Positions 18,156 to 30,314 of a DNA stretch of 64,000 bases are shown here, in pieces. Numbering within the stretch: the first letter of the stretch is position 1; every line of letters starts with the position of its first letter. The notes below the pieces were generated by a model, which was not told the DNA's origin, made no database searches, and saw only the letters and a program-made list of their open reading frames with translations. The DNA lies in the NCBI RefSeq assembly GCF_009741445.1, contig NZ_CP046507.1, positions 310,001 through 374,000 on the forward strand. Reading direction: 5' to 3'. This DNA comes from Mycobacterium avium subsp. avium (GTDB lineage Bacteria > Actinomycetota > Actinomycetes > Mycobacteriales > Mycobacteriaceae). The position numbers and the translations under genes are program-made.

Positions 18156-18937
18156 CAGTGGCCCCGCATCCCGACCGCGGCGATGATCTCGCGGGCGCTG
18201 TGCCGATCGATGGAGTAGGCGCTCATCGCCTCCCGCTCGAGTTGCTCGTCCAGCGGTCGCCCGACCACGTCGAGCACCGTGTCCTTGGCCGAGCGCACCG
18301 CGGCCTGGTGATAACCGGCAATGCGCTCAGCCAGGGCGTGGGCCGCCGTCATCAAGTCGTCGTGGGCCACCACCCGGGTGACCAGGTTGACCTGCAGCGC
18401 GCGCTGCGCGCCGATGGGTTCGCCGCTCAATTCCAGATCCAGCGCGACGGCCAGCCCGCAGGTATCGACCAGCCGTGAGATGCCGCCGTCGCCGTGATGA
18501 AAACCCAGGCCCACCAACGGCGCACCGAACATCGCCCGCTCGGAGGCGATCCGGATGTCACAGGCCAGCGCCAGCTCCAGGCCGGCGCCCAGCGCCCAGC
18601 CGTTGACCGCCCCGATCACCGGCTTGGTGATGCGGTGCAGTCCGCGGGTGATGCCGCCGAAGCCAACGCCTTTGGCGTTGCGGCGCACCGCCGCCGCGTC
18701 GGCATCGAGCCATTGGTGAAACCAGGTGTTGCGGTCGGCGCCGGCGCAGAACGCCTCACCCGCCCCGGTCAGGATCGCGACGTCGACGCCGTCGTCGTCG
18801 CGGAATTCGGCCCAGATGTCGCGCAGCCGCCGGTCCATCGCCGGATCGATCGCGTTGCGCGAGGCCGGCCGGTCCAGGGTGATGGTGGCGATCCGGCCCC
18901 GCTTCTCATACCGGATGTGTTCGGCGCTGGCGTTCAT
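18155..18937 (-). CDS. Enoyl-CoA hydratase/isomerase family protein
   Basis: The 260-residue crotonase-fold protein has ITLDRPASRNAID, the oxyanion-hole segments AGEAFCAGAD and NGWALGAGLELALACDIRIAS, and the typical length. The position often filled by a catalytic glutamate lies in LVGLGFHHGDGG and is not a standard one, so a strict hydratase reaction is uncertain. It is the first gene of an operon with the TetR regulator. GAAAGG precedes the ATG at 18937, and the promoter contains a perfect 12-bp palindrome. Confidence 0.85.
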   Translation of the reverse strand: MNASAEHIRYEKRGRIATITLDRPASRNAIDPAMDRRLRDIWAEFRDDDGVDVAILTGAGEAFCAGADRNTWFHQWLDADAAAVRRNAKGVGFGGITRGLHRITKPVIGAVNGWALGAGLELALACDIRIASERAMFGAPLVGLGFHHGDGGISRLVDTCGLAVALDLELSGEPIGAQRALQVNLVTRVVAHDDLMTAAHALAERIAGYHQAAVRSAKDTVLDVVGRPLDEQLEREAMSAYSIDRHSAREIIAAVGMRGH

Positions 18938-18980
18938 CGATGTACCTTTCGGATCCGCTGCCCCCGGGCAGCAGATTATA

Positions 18981-18992
18981 TAGAGCGCTCTA
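18981..18992. promoter_or_regulatory. Palindromic operator candidate TAGAGCGCTCTA
   Basis: A perfect 12-bp palindrome sits in an AT-rich stretch (18975-19000) 44 bases upstream of the enoyl-CoA hydratase start. Position and symmetry suggest the binding site of the TetR protein encoded by the same operon. Confidence 0.6.
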
Positions 18993-19044
18993 CTAATACA
19001 AGGGCGCGTGGCTTGACGTCGAGTGCCCTGTCTTGATCGGCCCG

Positions 19045-19617
19045 CTACGCCGGTCCGCGCCCGTCCCCGGCGAGCCGCAACAGCAGCCGGGTACCGCCCA
19101 GCGGGCTGTTCTGCAATTCGGCTGTGCCGCCGTGTAATTCGGCCTGCTGGGCCACCAGCGCCAGGCCCAGCCCGGATCCCGAGCGCGACGCCGTCGACCC
19201 CGCGCCGGCGCCCCGGTCGGTGGCGAACGGGTCGTACTGGCCGAGGATCCCCGACGACACGTAGGCCAGCACCGCGCCGGTCTGCGCGCCGGTGACCCGG
19301 CCGGTGAGGAATCCGCGCGGCCGCTCGGTGCCGTTCATCATCACCCGCATCGACTCCGCCGCCGCGGCGATCCACTCCGGGCGGTCGACGATGCGGGCGG
19401 CGGGCACCCGGCCGTCGTCGGCGCCGTCGGTGAGCAGGCCGGTGACCTGGCGCACCAACGGCTCGGCCTTGGTGGCGGCGCCGGCGAGTTCGTCGATCAC
19501 CTGGCGGCGGGTGTAGTCGGTGGACGGCGGGCCGGGCCGGGCCAGCCGCCGGCCGACGGTGGCCGCGAATCGCCAGTCGACGGCGGTACCCAGCGTCAGA
19601 TCGGGCGCCGGCGTCAT
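19045..19617 (-). pseudogene. Chimeric frame: Rv3626c-like N-terminus fused to PrrB-like histidine kinase C-terminus
   Basis: Residues 1 to about 134 (MTPAPDLTLGTAVDWRFAAT ... SSGILGQYDPFA) match the start of the Rv3626c family, normally about 350 residues and annotated as zinc metalloprotease-like. Residues about 140-190 are a histidine-kinase G-box and C-terminus (STASRSGSGLGLALVAQQAE, then SPLGGTRLLLRL), strongly recalling PrrB. The two parts are joined in frame near 19205-19225. Neither parent is complete, so neither function is expected here. The start overlaps the stop of the PBP4-like gene (ATGA), as for native Rv3626c. Confidence 0.85.
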
Positions 19618-20999
19618 GAGCACCCGCAGAACCAGAGCCGGGTGGCCAGCGCGTCCATCGCGTTGCGGCCGTTGGGGCCGGCATCGTTGGAGATGAACGC
19701 GAACGTCAGCACCCGCCCGCTGCGGTCGGTGAGCACGCCGGCCAGCGCGTTGATGGCGGTCAGCGAGCCGGTCTTGGCGCGCAGCCAGCCGGCCGGGCCC
19801 TGGTTGGTCGAGGCGTCGGTGAACCGGTCGCCCAGGGTGCCGCTGCCGGCGGCGATCGGCAGCAAATCCAGCAGCGCCCGCAGCGCCGGCTGGTCCGGCC
19901 CGGCGGCGGCCTGCAGCACGCCGTCGAGCGTCTTGGCGGTCAGCCGGTCGTCGACCGACAGCCCGCTGGAATCCATCAGCGTCGCGCCGGCGGTGTCGAC
20001 GTGGGCGGTGCTGAGCCGGTTGGTGACCGCGTCGGCCGCACCCGCGAAGCTGCGCGGCCGGTTGATGGCCGCCGCGACCTCCCGGGCGATGCACTCGGCC
20101 AGCACGTTGTCGGAGTGGTCCATCATCTCCGACAGCCGCTGCACCAGCGGCGCCGACTGCACGACGGCCAGCTGCCGCGCCCCGGACGGCGCCGTCGCGA
20201 CCGTCACCGCGTTGGGGTCCAACCCCAGCGCCTTGGCCAGCTCCCGGCCCGCGTCCAGCGCCGGTGTGCGGGTGCGGCGGGAGTTGACCGTGGTGGGCTG
20301 GATGCGTCCGGCGTCGATCATCACCGACTCGATCGGCGCAATGTCGCCGTTGTCCACGTCGGAGGGATCCCAGCCCTGCGCCATCGTCGGCCCGCTGAAC
20401 GCCGAGGTGTCCACCTGCACCGCGGTCGGCGTCACCCCGCTGCGGCGGATCTGCTCGACCAGGTCGCTGATCCGGGCCGCGCCTCGATACCAGGTCGGCT
20501 GCCCGGGCGGGGCCGCCGACAGCACCGGGTCGCCCGCACCCACCAGCACGACGGGCCCCTGCGCGTTCTGGCTGCCGGCCACCACCCGGGTGCTGATCCG
20601 GGCCTGCCGGTCCAGGGTCAGCAGCGCGGCCGCGGCGGTCAGCACCTTGTTGGTGGACGCCGGCACCAACGGCATGTCGTCGGCAACCTGCCACAGCTCT
20701 TTGCCGGTGATGGCGTCGGTGATCCGGCCGCCCAGCCGGCCCAGGTTGGGGTCGGCAGCCACCGGCGCCAGCGCGGCGCTCACCCCGGGTCCGGTGGGTA
20801 GCTCGGCGGTGTCGCTGACCGGCAGCATGCCCGGCTTGACCGTGGGTGCATGCGGAGCCGGTATCGGGGCGTGCGCGTTGCCCGCGCCGTGCCCGGTCGT
20901 GGTGAAAAACGTTGCCGCAACCACCACGGCAGCGACGAACGCCAGCACGCCCAACCCGATGAACACTGGGGTGGATTTCTGCCAGCGAGTACGGGCCAT
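19614..20999 (-). CDS. D-alanyl-D-alanine carboxypeptidase/endopeptidase, PBP4 (S13) family, Rv3627c-like
   Basis: The 461-residue cell-wall enzyme has an N-terminal membrane anchor (about 10-32). The serine active site is ASTNK (S-x-x-K) at about 120-124, followed by SDN and the KTGS motif near the C-terminus. Class C PBPs of this type trim peptidoglycan stem peptides or cross-links. The length equals Rv3627c. The ATG at 20999 (MARTRWQK) is preferred over an upstream frame extension by comparison with homologues. Confidence 0.9.
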   Translation of the reverse strand: MARTRWQKSTPVFIGLGVLAFVAAVVVAATFFTTTGHGAGNAHAPIPAPHAPTVKPGMLPVSDTAELPTGPGVSAALAPVAADPNLGRLGGRITDAITGKELWQVADDMPLVPASTNKVLTAAAALLTLDRQARISTRVVAGSQNAQGPVVLVGAGDPVLSAAPPGQPTWYRGAARISDLVEQIRRSGVTPTAVQVDTSAFSGPTMAQGWDPSDVDNGDIAPIESVMIDAGRIQPTTVNSRRTRTPALDAGRELAKALGLDPNAVTVATAPSGARQLAVVQSAPLVQRLSEMMDHSDNVLAECIAREVAAAINRPRSFAGAADAVTNRLSTAHVDTAGATLMDSSGLSVDDRLTAKTLDGVLQAAAGPDQPALRALLDLLPIAAGSGTLGDRFTDASTNQGPAGWLRAKTGSLTAINALAGVLTDRSGRVLTFAFISNDAGPNGRNAMDALATRLWFCGCS

Positions 21000-21120
21000 C
21001 ACTCTCCTGACTGTCTGCACGCCATTCTGCCGAATCGGCGCCGCCGGGCTCGACTAGGGTGTAGCAGAGCAAAATTGGCCTGCCTTCCCAGACTGCCTAC
21101 CCAGACAAGGAGCCGACGCG

Positions 21121-21609
21121 GTGGAATTCGACGTGACCATCGAGATCCTCAAGGGCCAGCGGAACAAATACGAGGTTGACCACGAGACCGGTCGGCTGCG
21201 CCTGGACCGCTACCTGTACACCGCGATGGCCTACCCGACCGACTACGGCTTCATCGAGGACACCCTGGGTGAGGACGGCGACCCGCTGGACGCGATGGTG
21301 CTGCTGCCGCAGTCGGTGTTCCCCGGGGTGATCGTCGAGGCGCGCCCGGTCGGCATGTTCCGGATGACCGACGAGAAGGGCGGCGACGACAAGGTGCTGT
21401 GCGTGCCGGCCGGCGACCACCGCTGGGAGCACATCCAGGACATCGGCGACGTCCCGGAGTTCGAGCTCGACGTGATCAAGCACTTCTTCGTGCACTACAA
21501 GGACCTGGAGCCGGGCAAGTTCGTCAAGGCCGCGGACTGGGTCGGCCGCGCCGAGGCCGAGGCCGAGGTGCAGCGGTCGATCGAACGGTTCAAGGCCCAG
21601 GGGCACTAG
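21121..21609 (+). CDS. ppa: Inorganic pyrophosphatase
   Basis: This 162-residue soluble family I pyrophosphatase (EC 3.6.1.1) hydrolyses PPi to drive biosynthetic reactions in the cytosol. The signature [10 protein letters not shown] (D-x-D-P-x-D) and the [11 protein letters not shown] segment are intact. The GTG at 21121 and the [19 protein letters not shown] start match Rv3628. It is divergent from the PBP4-like gene, with a 121-base promoter gap, and overlaps the convergent TerC-like gene by 20 bases. Confidence 0.96.
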   Translation: MEFDVTIEILKGQRNKYEVDHETGRLRLDRYLYTAMAYPTDYGFIEDTLGEDGDPLDAMVLLPQSVFPGVIVEARPVGMFRMTDEKGGDDKVLCVPAGDHRWEHIQDIGDVPEFELDVIKHFFVHYKDLEPGKFVKAADWVGRAEAEAEVQRSIERFKAQGH

Positions 21610-22678
21610 CCCGCCCGGATTCGCGGCGGCGCCGCAGCACGCTGAAGCCCACCGCCGTTCCGATGAAGAACACCCCGACCGACGCGGTCACCGGCTCGGG
21701 AACGGTCAGCCGCGGCTCGATGGACGCCAGCATGATCACCGCCAGCGCGCCGATCGCCCAGTGCGCGCCGTGTTCCAGGTACACGTAGCGGTCCAGCGTT
21801 TCCTGGTGCACCAGGTAGATGGTGATCGACCGGACGAACATCGCGCCCACCACGCCCAGCCCCAGCACGATGACGACCGGGTCCGAGGTGATCGCGAACG
21901 CGCCGGTGACCCCGTCGAACGAGAAGGCGGCGTCGAGCACCTCCAGATAGAGGAACAGACTCAGCCCGGCCCAGCCGGTCGCCGGGCCTGCCGGTTGCGG
22001 TTGCCCCACCCCGGACGGCCGAAACGCCCGGCTCAAACCGTTGACCACCAGGTAGGCGACCATGCCCAGCAGTCCGGCGGTCAGCACCGTCACCGCCTCC
22101 TGGCTGGAGTGCGTCAACCCGGTGCCGACCAGCACCAGCGTCAGGCCGCTCAGCACCACCGACACCTGACCCAGCCGCCCGATGCGGGCGAACGGAACCT
22201 CAATCCACTTGAGCCACTTGATATCTCGATCGATTAGCAGGAAGTCCAAGAACAGCATCAGCAAGAAGATGCCGCCGAACGCGGCGATCTGGGGATGGGC
22301 GGCGGTGAGCAGCTTCTGGTAGCTGGGCGAGCCGTCGGGAAATTCCAGCGCGCCGTGCGGGGGCGGGCGCAGCGCCAACTCGAGCGCGCGCACCGGGTCG
22401 AGGCCCGCGGTCGCCCACACGATCAGCAACGGGAACAGCAGCCGCATCCCGAACACGGCGACCAGGATCCCGATCGTCAGGAACATCCGCTGCCAGAACC
22501 GGCTCATCTGCTTGAGCACCGCGGCGTTGATGACGGCGTTGTCGAAGGACAGCGACACCTCGAGGGCCGCCAGCACCAGCAGCAGGTACAGACTCTTGGG
22601 GCCGCCGTAGGCGTATCCGAGGACCAGGGCCGCCGCGGTGACCAACAGCGAGACCCCGAAGGTGCGCAAAGCGGGCAC
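21590..22678 (-). CDS. TerC-like/DUF475 integral membrane protein (Rv3629c-like)
   Basis: The 362-residue protein has about nine hydrophobic helices. Acidic motifs within membrane segments ([38 protein letters not shown]) are typical of the TerC/DUF475 family, implicated in metal-ion homeostasis or metalation of exported proteins. It is monocistronic and convergent with ppa. The precise substrate is unknown. Confidence 0.85.
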   Translation of the reverse strand: MPALRTFGVSLLVTAAALVLGYAYGGPKSLYLLLVLAALEVSLSFDNAVINAAVLKQMSRFWQRMFLTIGILVAVFGMRLLFPLLIVWATAGLDPVRALELALRPPPHGALEFPDGSPSYQKLLTAAHPQIAAFGGIFLLMLFLDFLLIDRDIKWLKWIEVPFARIGRLGQVSVVLSGLTLVLVGTGLTHSSQEAVTVLTAGLLGMVAYLVVNGLSRAFRPSGVGQPQPAGPATGWAGLSLFLYLEVLDAAFSFDGVTGAFAITSDPVVIVLGLGVVGAMFVRSITIYLVHQETLDRYVYLEHGAHWAIGALAVIMLASIEPRLTVPEPVTASVGVFFIGTAVGFSVLRRRRESGRASAPGP

Positions 22679-22805
22679 TGCGATCCTTTCCGGCCGCCGC
22701 CCACCCTAACCAACACCGATCGCCGCCGCGGCGCACGCTGTGGGCCGCTTACTATTTTCAAATTGTGGCGATACCTCGGGGCAGCGGGCCGAAAGCGCCG
22801 CCCCG

Positions 22806-24056
22806 ATGACCGAGATCAGTGCCTCGCAGGGGCCGGTGGCGCGCGGCAGCATGGCCCGGGTCGGGACCGCCACGGCCGTCACGGCACTGTGCGGATACGC
22901 GGTGATCTACCTGGCCGCCCGCGACCTGGCGCCGAGCGGCTTTTCGGTGTTCGGGGTGTTCTGGGGGGCTTTCGGGCTGGTCACCGGCGCGGCCAACGGG
23001 CTGCTGCAGGAGACCACCCGGGAAGTCCGGGTGATGCCCTACCTCGAGGTCGCACCGGTCAAGCGCACCCATCCGTTGCGGGTCGCCATGCTGCTCGGGG
23101 CGGCCGCGGCCGTCGTGATCGCCGGCAGCTCGCCGTTGTGGAGCGGCCGGGTGTTCGTCGAGGCGCGGCCGCTGTCGGTGCTGCTGCTGTCCGTGGGGCT
23201 GGCCGGGTTCTGCGTGCACGCCACCCTGCTGGGCATGCTGGCCGGCACCAACGAGTGGACCCGCTACGGCGCGCTGATGGTGACCGACGCCGTCATCCGG
23301 GTGATGGTGGCCGCGGCCACCGTGGTGCTGGGTTGGCGCCTGGTCGGCTTCTTGTGGGCGACGGTCGCCGGCGCGGTCGCGTGGCTGATCCTGCTGGCGG
23401 CCTCGCCCGCCACCCGCGCCACCGCGCGGCTGCTGACCCCGGGCGGCACCGCGACGTTCCTGCGCGGCGCCGCGCATTCGATCACCGCCGCGGGCGCCAG
23501 CGCCATCCTGGTGATGGGGTTTCCGGTGCTGCTGAAGCTGACCAGCGCCGAGCTCGGCGCGCAGGGCGGGGTGATCATCCTCGCCGTCACGCTGACCCGC
23601 GCGCCGCTGCTGGTGCCGCTGACGGCCATGCAGGGCAACCTGATTGCGCATTTCGTCGACGAGCGCAGCGACCGGGTTCGGGCGCTGATCGGCCCGGCGG
23701 CCATCGTCGGGGCGATCGGCGCGGTCGGAGTGCTGGCCGCGGGCGTGCTGGGCCCGTGGGTGTTACGGGTCGCCTTCGGCCCGCAGTACCAGGCCGGCAG
23801 CGCGCTGCTGGCCTGGCTGACCGCGGCGGCGGTGGCCATCGCGATGCTCACCCTGACCGGCGCGGCCGCGGTGGCCGCCGCGCTGCACCGGGCCTACGCG
23901 CTGGGGTGGGTGGGCGCCACGGTCGCATCGGGATTGCTGCTGGCGCTGCCGTTGTCGCTGCAGACCCGGACCGTGGTCGGGCTGTTGTGCGGGCCGCTGG
24001 TGGGTATCGGCGTGCATCTGGTGGCGTTGTCGCGCGCCGCGCGCCTAACCGGCTGA
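22806..24056 (+). CDS. Polysaccharide-biosynthesis-type multi-pass membrane protein (Rv3630-like)
   Basis: The 416-residue protein has roughly 12 hydrophobic helices in the layout of MATE/MOP-superfamily flippases. It is co-directional with the sugar-phosphate synthase and small membrane protein that follow and corresponds to Rv3630. The location suggests a role in moving a lipid-linked sugar across the membrane, which is inference. The ATG at 22806 is the first in-frame start not overlapping the divergent TerC-like gene. Confidence 0.8.
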   Translation: MTEISASQGPVARGSMARVGTATAVTALCGYAVIYLAARDLAPSGFSVFGVFWGAFGLVTGAANGLLQETTREVRVMPYLEVAPVKRTHPLRVAMLLGAAAAVVIAGSSPLWSGRVFVEARPLSVLLLSVGLAGFCVHATLLGMLAGTNEWTRYGALMVTDAVIRVMVAAATVVLGWRLVGFLWATVAGAVAWLILLAASPATRATARLLTPGGTATFLRGAAHSITAAGASAILVMGFPVLLKLTSAELGAQGGVIILAVTLTRAPLLVPLTAMQGNLIAHFVDERSDRVRALIGPAAIVGAIGAVGVLAAGVLGPWVLRVAFGPQYQAGSALLAWLTAAAVAIAMLTLTGAAAVAAALHRAYALGWVGATVASGLLLALPLSLQTRTVVGLLCGPLVGIGVHLVALSRAARLTG

Positions 24057-24091
24057 TCCGACCTGCACCGGCGTGTACCTTGTGGGCTTAG

Positions 24092-24789
24092 ATGGGTACT
24101 GACACGCATTATTCGGCCGTCTGGGTCGTGATTCCCGCCTTCAACGAAGCCGCCGTCATCGGCGAGGTGATAGCCGATGTGCGTTCGGTATTCGACAACG
24201 TCGTCTGCGTGGACGACGGCAGCACCGACGACACCGGCGAGATCGCCCGGCGGGCCGGGGCGCATCTGGTGCGCCATCCGATCAACCTCGGGCAGGGCGC
24301 GGCCATTCAGACCGGGGTCGAGTACGCCCGCCGGCAGCCAGGCGCCCAGGTCTTCGCCACCTTCGACGCCGACGGCCAGCACCGGGTCAAAGACCTGGCC
24401 GCGATGGTCAACCGGCTGCGGGTCGGTGACGTCGATGTCGTCATCGGCACCCGGTTCGGCACCCGGCAGGGGGCCCGGCCGCCGTTGGTGAAGCGCATGG
24501 TGTTGCAGACCGCGGCACGGCTGAGCCGGCGCGGCCGCCGGCTCGGCCTGACCGACACCAACAACGGGCTGCGGGTGTTCAACAAGAAGGTCGCCGACGG
24601 GCTGGACATCACCATGAGCGGCATGAGCCACGCCAACGAGTTCGTCATGCTGATCGACGAAAACCATTGGCGCGTGGTCGAAGAACCCATCGAGGTGCTC
24701 TACACCGAGTACTCGAGGTCGAAGGGCCAACCGCTGCTCAACGGGGTGAACATCATTTTCGACGGATTTCTGCGAGGAAGGATTCCACG

Positions 24790-24793
<4 letters not shown>
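24092..24793 (+). CDS. ppgS: Polyprenyl-phosphate glycosyltransferase PpgS (GT2 family)
   Basis: The 233-residue GT2 enzyme has the nucleotide-sugar motif VCVDDGSTDDT and the catalytic DxD-like FDADGQHR. In M. tuberculosis Rv3631 was reported to make polyprenyl-phospho-N-acetylgalactosamine, the donor for the galactosamine substituent of arabinogalactan, helped by the small protein Rv3632. Its stop overlaps the start of that partner here (ATGA), supporting the same pairing. Confidence 0.88.
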
Positions 24794-27852
<3,059 letters not shown>

Positions 27853-27869
27853 GCGCCTCGCCCGCCGCC

Positions 27870-27925
27870 GTCACGCTGGCGTGACGCTCGGCGCCGACGG
27901 TCACGCTGGCGTGACGCTCGGCGCC
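27870..27925. repeat. Two tandem hairpin repeats after the Rv3635-like gene
   Basis: A 26-bp unit (27870-27895) is repeated at 27900-27925. Each unit contains the near-perfect inverted repeat GTCACGCTGGCGTGAC. The pair lies 18 bases past the Rv3635-like stop and may act as a transcription terminator or represent a small dispersed repeat. No T tract follows. Confidence 0.6.
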
Positions 27926-27941
27926 AGACAAACGGAGCCAC

Positions 27942-28652
27942 TGTTCAGAGTCGGTTGATGGGTGACATTTCTATGTCGGTTGATCCTTGACACTCTGGGT
28001 TAGTGGTTAGGCCTGTTCGCGGGTGCGGAAGGCCCGTTTGTTTCTTACCTCTGCATGGTTGGTGCGCGCAGCGGTCTTGACTAACTGGTCGCCGATCCAG
28101 AACCGCAGCAGCTCACCGTCGACGTGGACATCGCAGCGGGCCCCGGCGTAGTGGGCTCCCACGCAGACCTGCTGCCAGGCCACACTGACCACCCCGTTGG
28201 TCGTTACCCGGCGGCTGACCCAGTCCTGGCCGTCTCGGTCGATGCTGGCGGGTACGTCGTCGCCAGGGCTCACCGGCGAGGCGGTGGCGGTGAACCGTTC
28301 GGCTGGGGTGGTCATGTTCAGCGATTGATGCGGACGGGCGGTGTTGTAGTAGTGCACCCATTCGTCGAGGGCTTGCTGAGCCGTCTTCAGATTTGAGAAA
28401 GCCCTTGTGTTGCTGAGGAATTCGGCGCGCAGACTGCGGTGGAACCGCTCAATCTTGCCTGTCGTCGTCGGGCTACGCGGCTGGGTGAGCAGGTGGTCGA
28501 TGCCGTTTTGCCGGCAGATCGCGTCGAAGAGCACCTCCACCGGGGGATGGTTAAACCGGCCGGTGAACACCTTGCCGTTATCAGTCAAAATCTGCTGGGG
28601 GGCCCCGTAAGCCGCCAGCGCCGCCCGCAATCCGTCGCAAACCGCGCGGGTA
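27942..28652 (-). mobile_element. Remnant of an IS481-family element, truncated by IS256 copy A
   Basis: The outer end appears to be TGTTCAGAGTCGG at 27942. The element holds the 3' part of a transposase gene and is cut at about 28652, where IS256-family sequence starts. The missing 5' part is not found on the other side of the mobile cluster. Confidence 0.7.
28007..28652 (-). pseudogene. IS481-family transposase, C-terminal fragment
   Basis: About 215 codons survive. They include the second Asp (ILTDNGKVFTGRF) and the Glu (TTTGKIERFHRSLRAEF) of the DDE integrase core, then RPHQSLNMTTPAERF and a C-terminal tail. The N-terminal helix-turn-helix and first catalytic Asp are gone, replaced by IS256 terminal sequence. 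It cannot be an active transposase. Confidence 0.85.
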
Positions 28653-29782
28653 GGGAGCGTCCCGGGGAGTGGTGTAAGTGATGGCGGCGTGTCGGTCCCT
28701 GACGTAAGAGGGCCATCGCGTGAGTCTCTGTGGTGAAACGACCAAGAATCACTACCGAGAGGAACATCGCGATGGCCCTGGACCAGTCTGCCTTGCTGGA
28801 GGTGCTCGACGCACTGCGCACCGCCGATGCCGGTGAGCGGATCACTCAAGCCGCCGAAACGATCTACCAAGCCTTGATCGACGCGGAGTTGACCGCGTTC
28901 ATCGGGGCTTCTCCCCATGAGCGCACCGAGACCCGCTCCAATCAGCGCAACGGCTCGCGTCCGCGCACGCTGTCCACGGTCGCAGGGGACCTGGAACTGC
29001 GGATTCCCAAGCTGCGCACCGGGTCATTTTTCCCGGCGTTGTTGGAGCGGCGTCGCCGGGTCGATCAGTGCTTGTTCGCGGTGGTGATGGAGGCCTACCT
29101 GCACGGCACCTCCACCCGCAAGGTCGACGATCTGGTCAAGGCACTGGGTACCGATACCGGGATCTCCAAAAGCGAGGTCAGCCGGATCTGCAAAGACCTC
29201 GACACCGAGGTCGCGGCCTTCCGGGACCGGCCGTTGGGTGATCAGCGCTTTCCGTATGTCTTCCTCGACGCCACCTACTGCAAGGCCCGGGTGAATCATC
29301 GGGTGGTGTCGCAGGCGGTGGTCATCGCCACCGGGGTGGCCGCTGACGGGCGCCGCGAGGTACTGGGCTTTGAGGTCGGAGACTCCGAGGACGGGGCGTT
29401 CTGGACCGCGTTTTTGCGGTCGTTGAAATCCCGCGGTCTGGCCGGAGTCCAACTGGTCATCTCCGATGCCCATGCCGGACTGCGCAGTGCCATTGACGCC
29501 GTGCTGATCGGGGCCGCCTGGCAGCGGTGTCGAGTGCACTTCCTGCGCAACGTGCTCGCCCAAGTGCCCAAGGGCTCCGCAGAGATGGTCGCCGCCGCGA
29601 TCCGCACCGTCTTCGCCCAGCCAGACGCCGAGCACGTGCGCGAACAACTCGACACCATCGCCGGCATGCTCGGCCGCCAGTTCCCCAAGGTCGAAACCAT
29701 GTTGCGCGAGGCCGCCGCCGACATCACCGCCTTCGCCGACTTCCCGGTGGCCCACTGGAAAAAGATCTGGTCAACCAACCCC
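28653..29782 (+). mobile_element. IS256-family element, copy A, 5' part only
   Basis: The left end begins at about GGGAGCGTCCCGGGG (28653) and matches the outer end of copy B at 34891 on the opposite strand. The element proceeds through the transposase gene and stops at the codons for N-P at 29782, where the Tn554-like element begins. The 3' part is missing. Confidence 0.8.
28772..29782 (+). pseudogene. IS256-family transposase (copy A), truncated
   Basis: The first 337 codons of a mutator-type transposase are present, from MALDQSALLEVLDAL through IPKLRTGSFFPALLERRRR, FLDATYCKARVNHRV (first catalytic Asp) and VQLVISDAHAGL (second Asp). It is interrupted at HWKKIWSTNP, just before the conserved E of the N-P-x-E-R-x-N-K-E-I motif. 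The catalytic triad is therefore incomplete. A GAGAGGA ribosome site precedes the ATG. It differs at many positions from copy B, so they are independent insertions. Confidence 0.88.
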
Positions 29783-29785
29783 AGT

Positions 29786-29796
29786 GTTATCTGGAG
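29786..29796 (+). repeat. Left terminal inverted repeat of the Tn554-like element
   Basis: GTTATCTGGAG is identical in inverted orientation to 33750-33760 and marks where sequence shared by the two IS256 copies ends. Confidence 0.65.
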
Positions 29797-29882
29797 CACT
29801 GTGTGCGATAGCTGTTGTGACCTGCAGGTTTGTGTCGTGGAGGGTGTCCATGACGCGGCTGGAGATCGATATCGGTTGGCGG

Positions 29883-30314
29883 TCAGCATGGCCCGATCGT
29901 TACCGAATCGCGATGCGTCCGTTCATGGTGTCTTCCGGTGTCGTCGCGGAGTTGGCCAAGGGCGCACGCGAGTTGGCGGCGTAGCCGCCGGTTCTCATCG
30001 GCGAGTTCGTGGTTGCGGCGGTTGGCGATTTCGAGGCGCTGCCGCAGGGAGTCGTCGCTGGCGCGTTGTCGGGCAGGTAACGGTGTGCTTGGCTCGGGCC
30101 GGTGCTGGGCGCGGAGCCGGCAGATCTCGTCTTTGAGGTCGATTTGGGTGTAGATCCACGAGCGGGAGACACCGGCATGGCGGGCGACGGATTCGAAGGT
30201 GAGCACGGCGCCGGTCCGGTCGAGTTCGTGCATCGCCGCGATCGCCTTGGCGCGGGTGTGTTCGTGCCGCTGCTGGGCCGCCCGGATGAGGTTGATGCTG
30301 TTGTCAGCCCGCAT
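29883..30314 (-). CDS. tnpC: TnpC-like transposition accessory protein
   Basis: The 143-residue basic protein has a helix-turn-helix-like segment (TFESVARHAGVSRSWIYTQ, about 40-58). A coiled-coil C-terminus rich in E, R and L follows (LRQRLEIANRRNHELADENR, about 88-110). This matches the small third protein of Tn554-type elements, which influences insertion efficiency and orientation. Its ATG at 30314 overlaps the end of tnpB by 11 bases. Confidence 0.8.
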   Translation of the reverse strand: MRADNSINLIRAAQQRHEHTRAKAIAAMHELDRTGAVLTFESVARHAGVSRSWIYTQIDLKDEICRLRAQHRPEPSTPLPARQRASDDSLRQRLEIANRRNHELADENRRLRRQLACALGQLRDDTGRHHERTHRDSVTIGPC

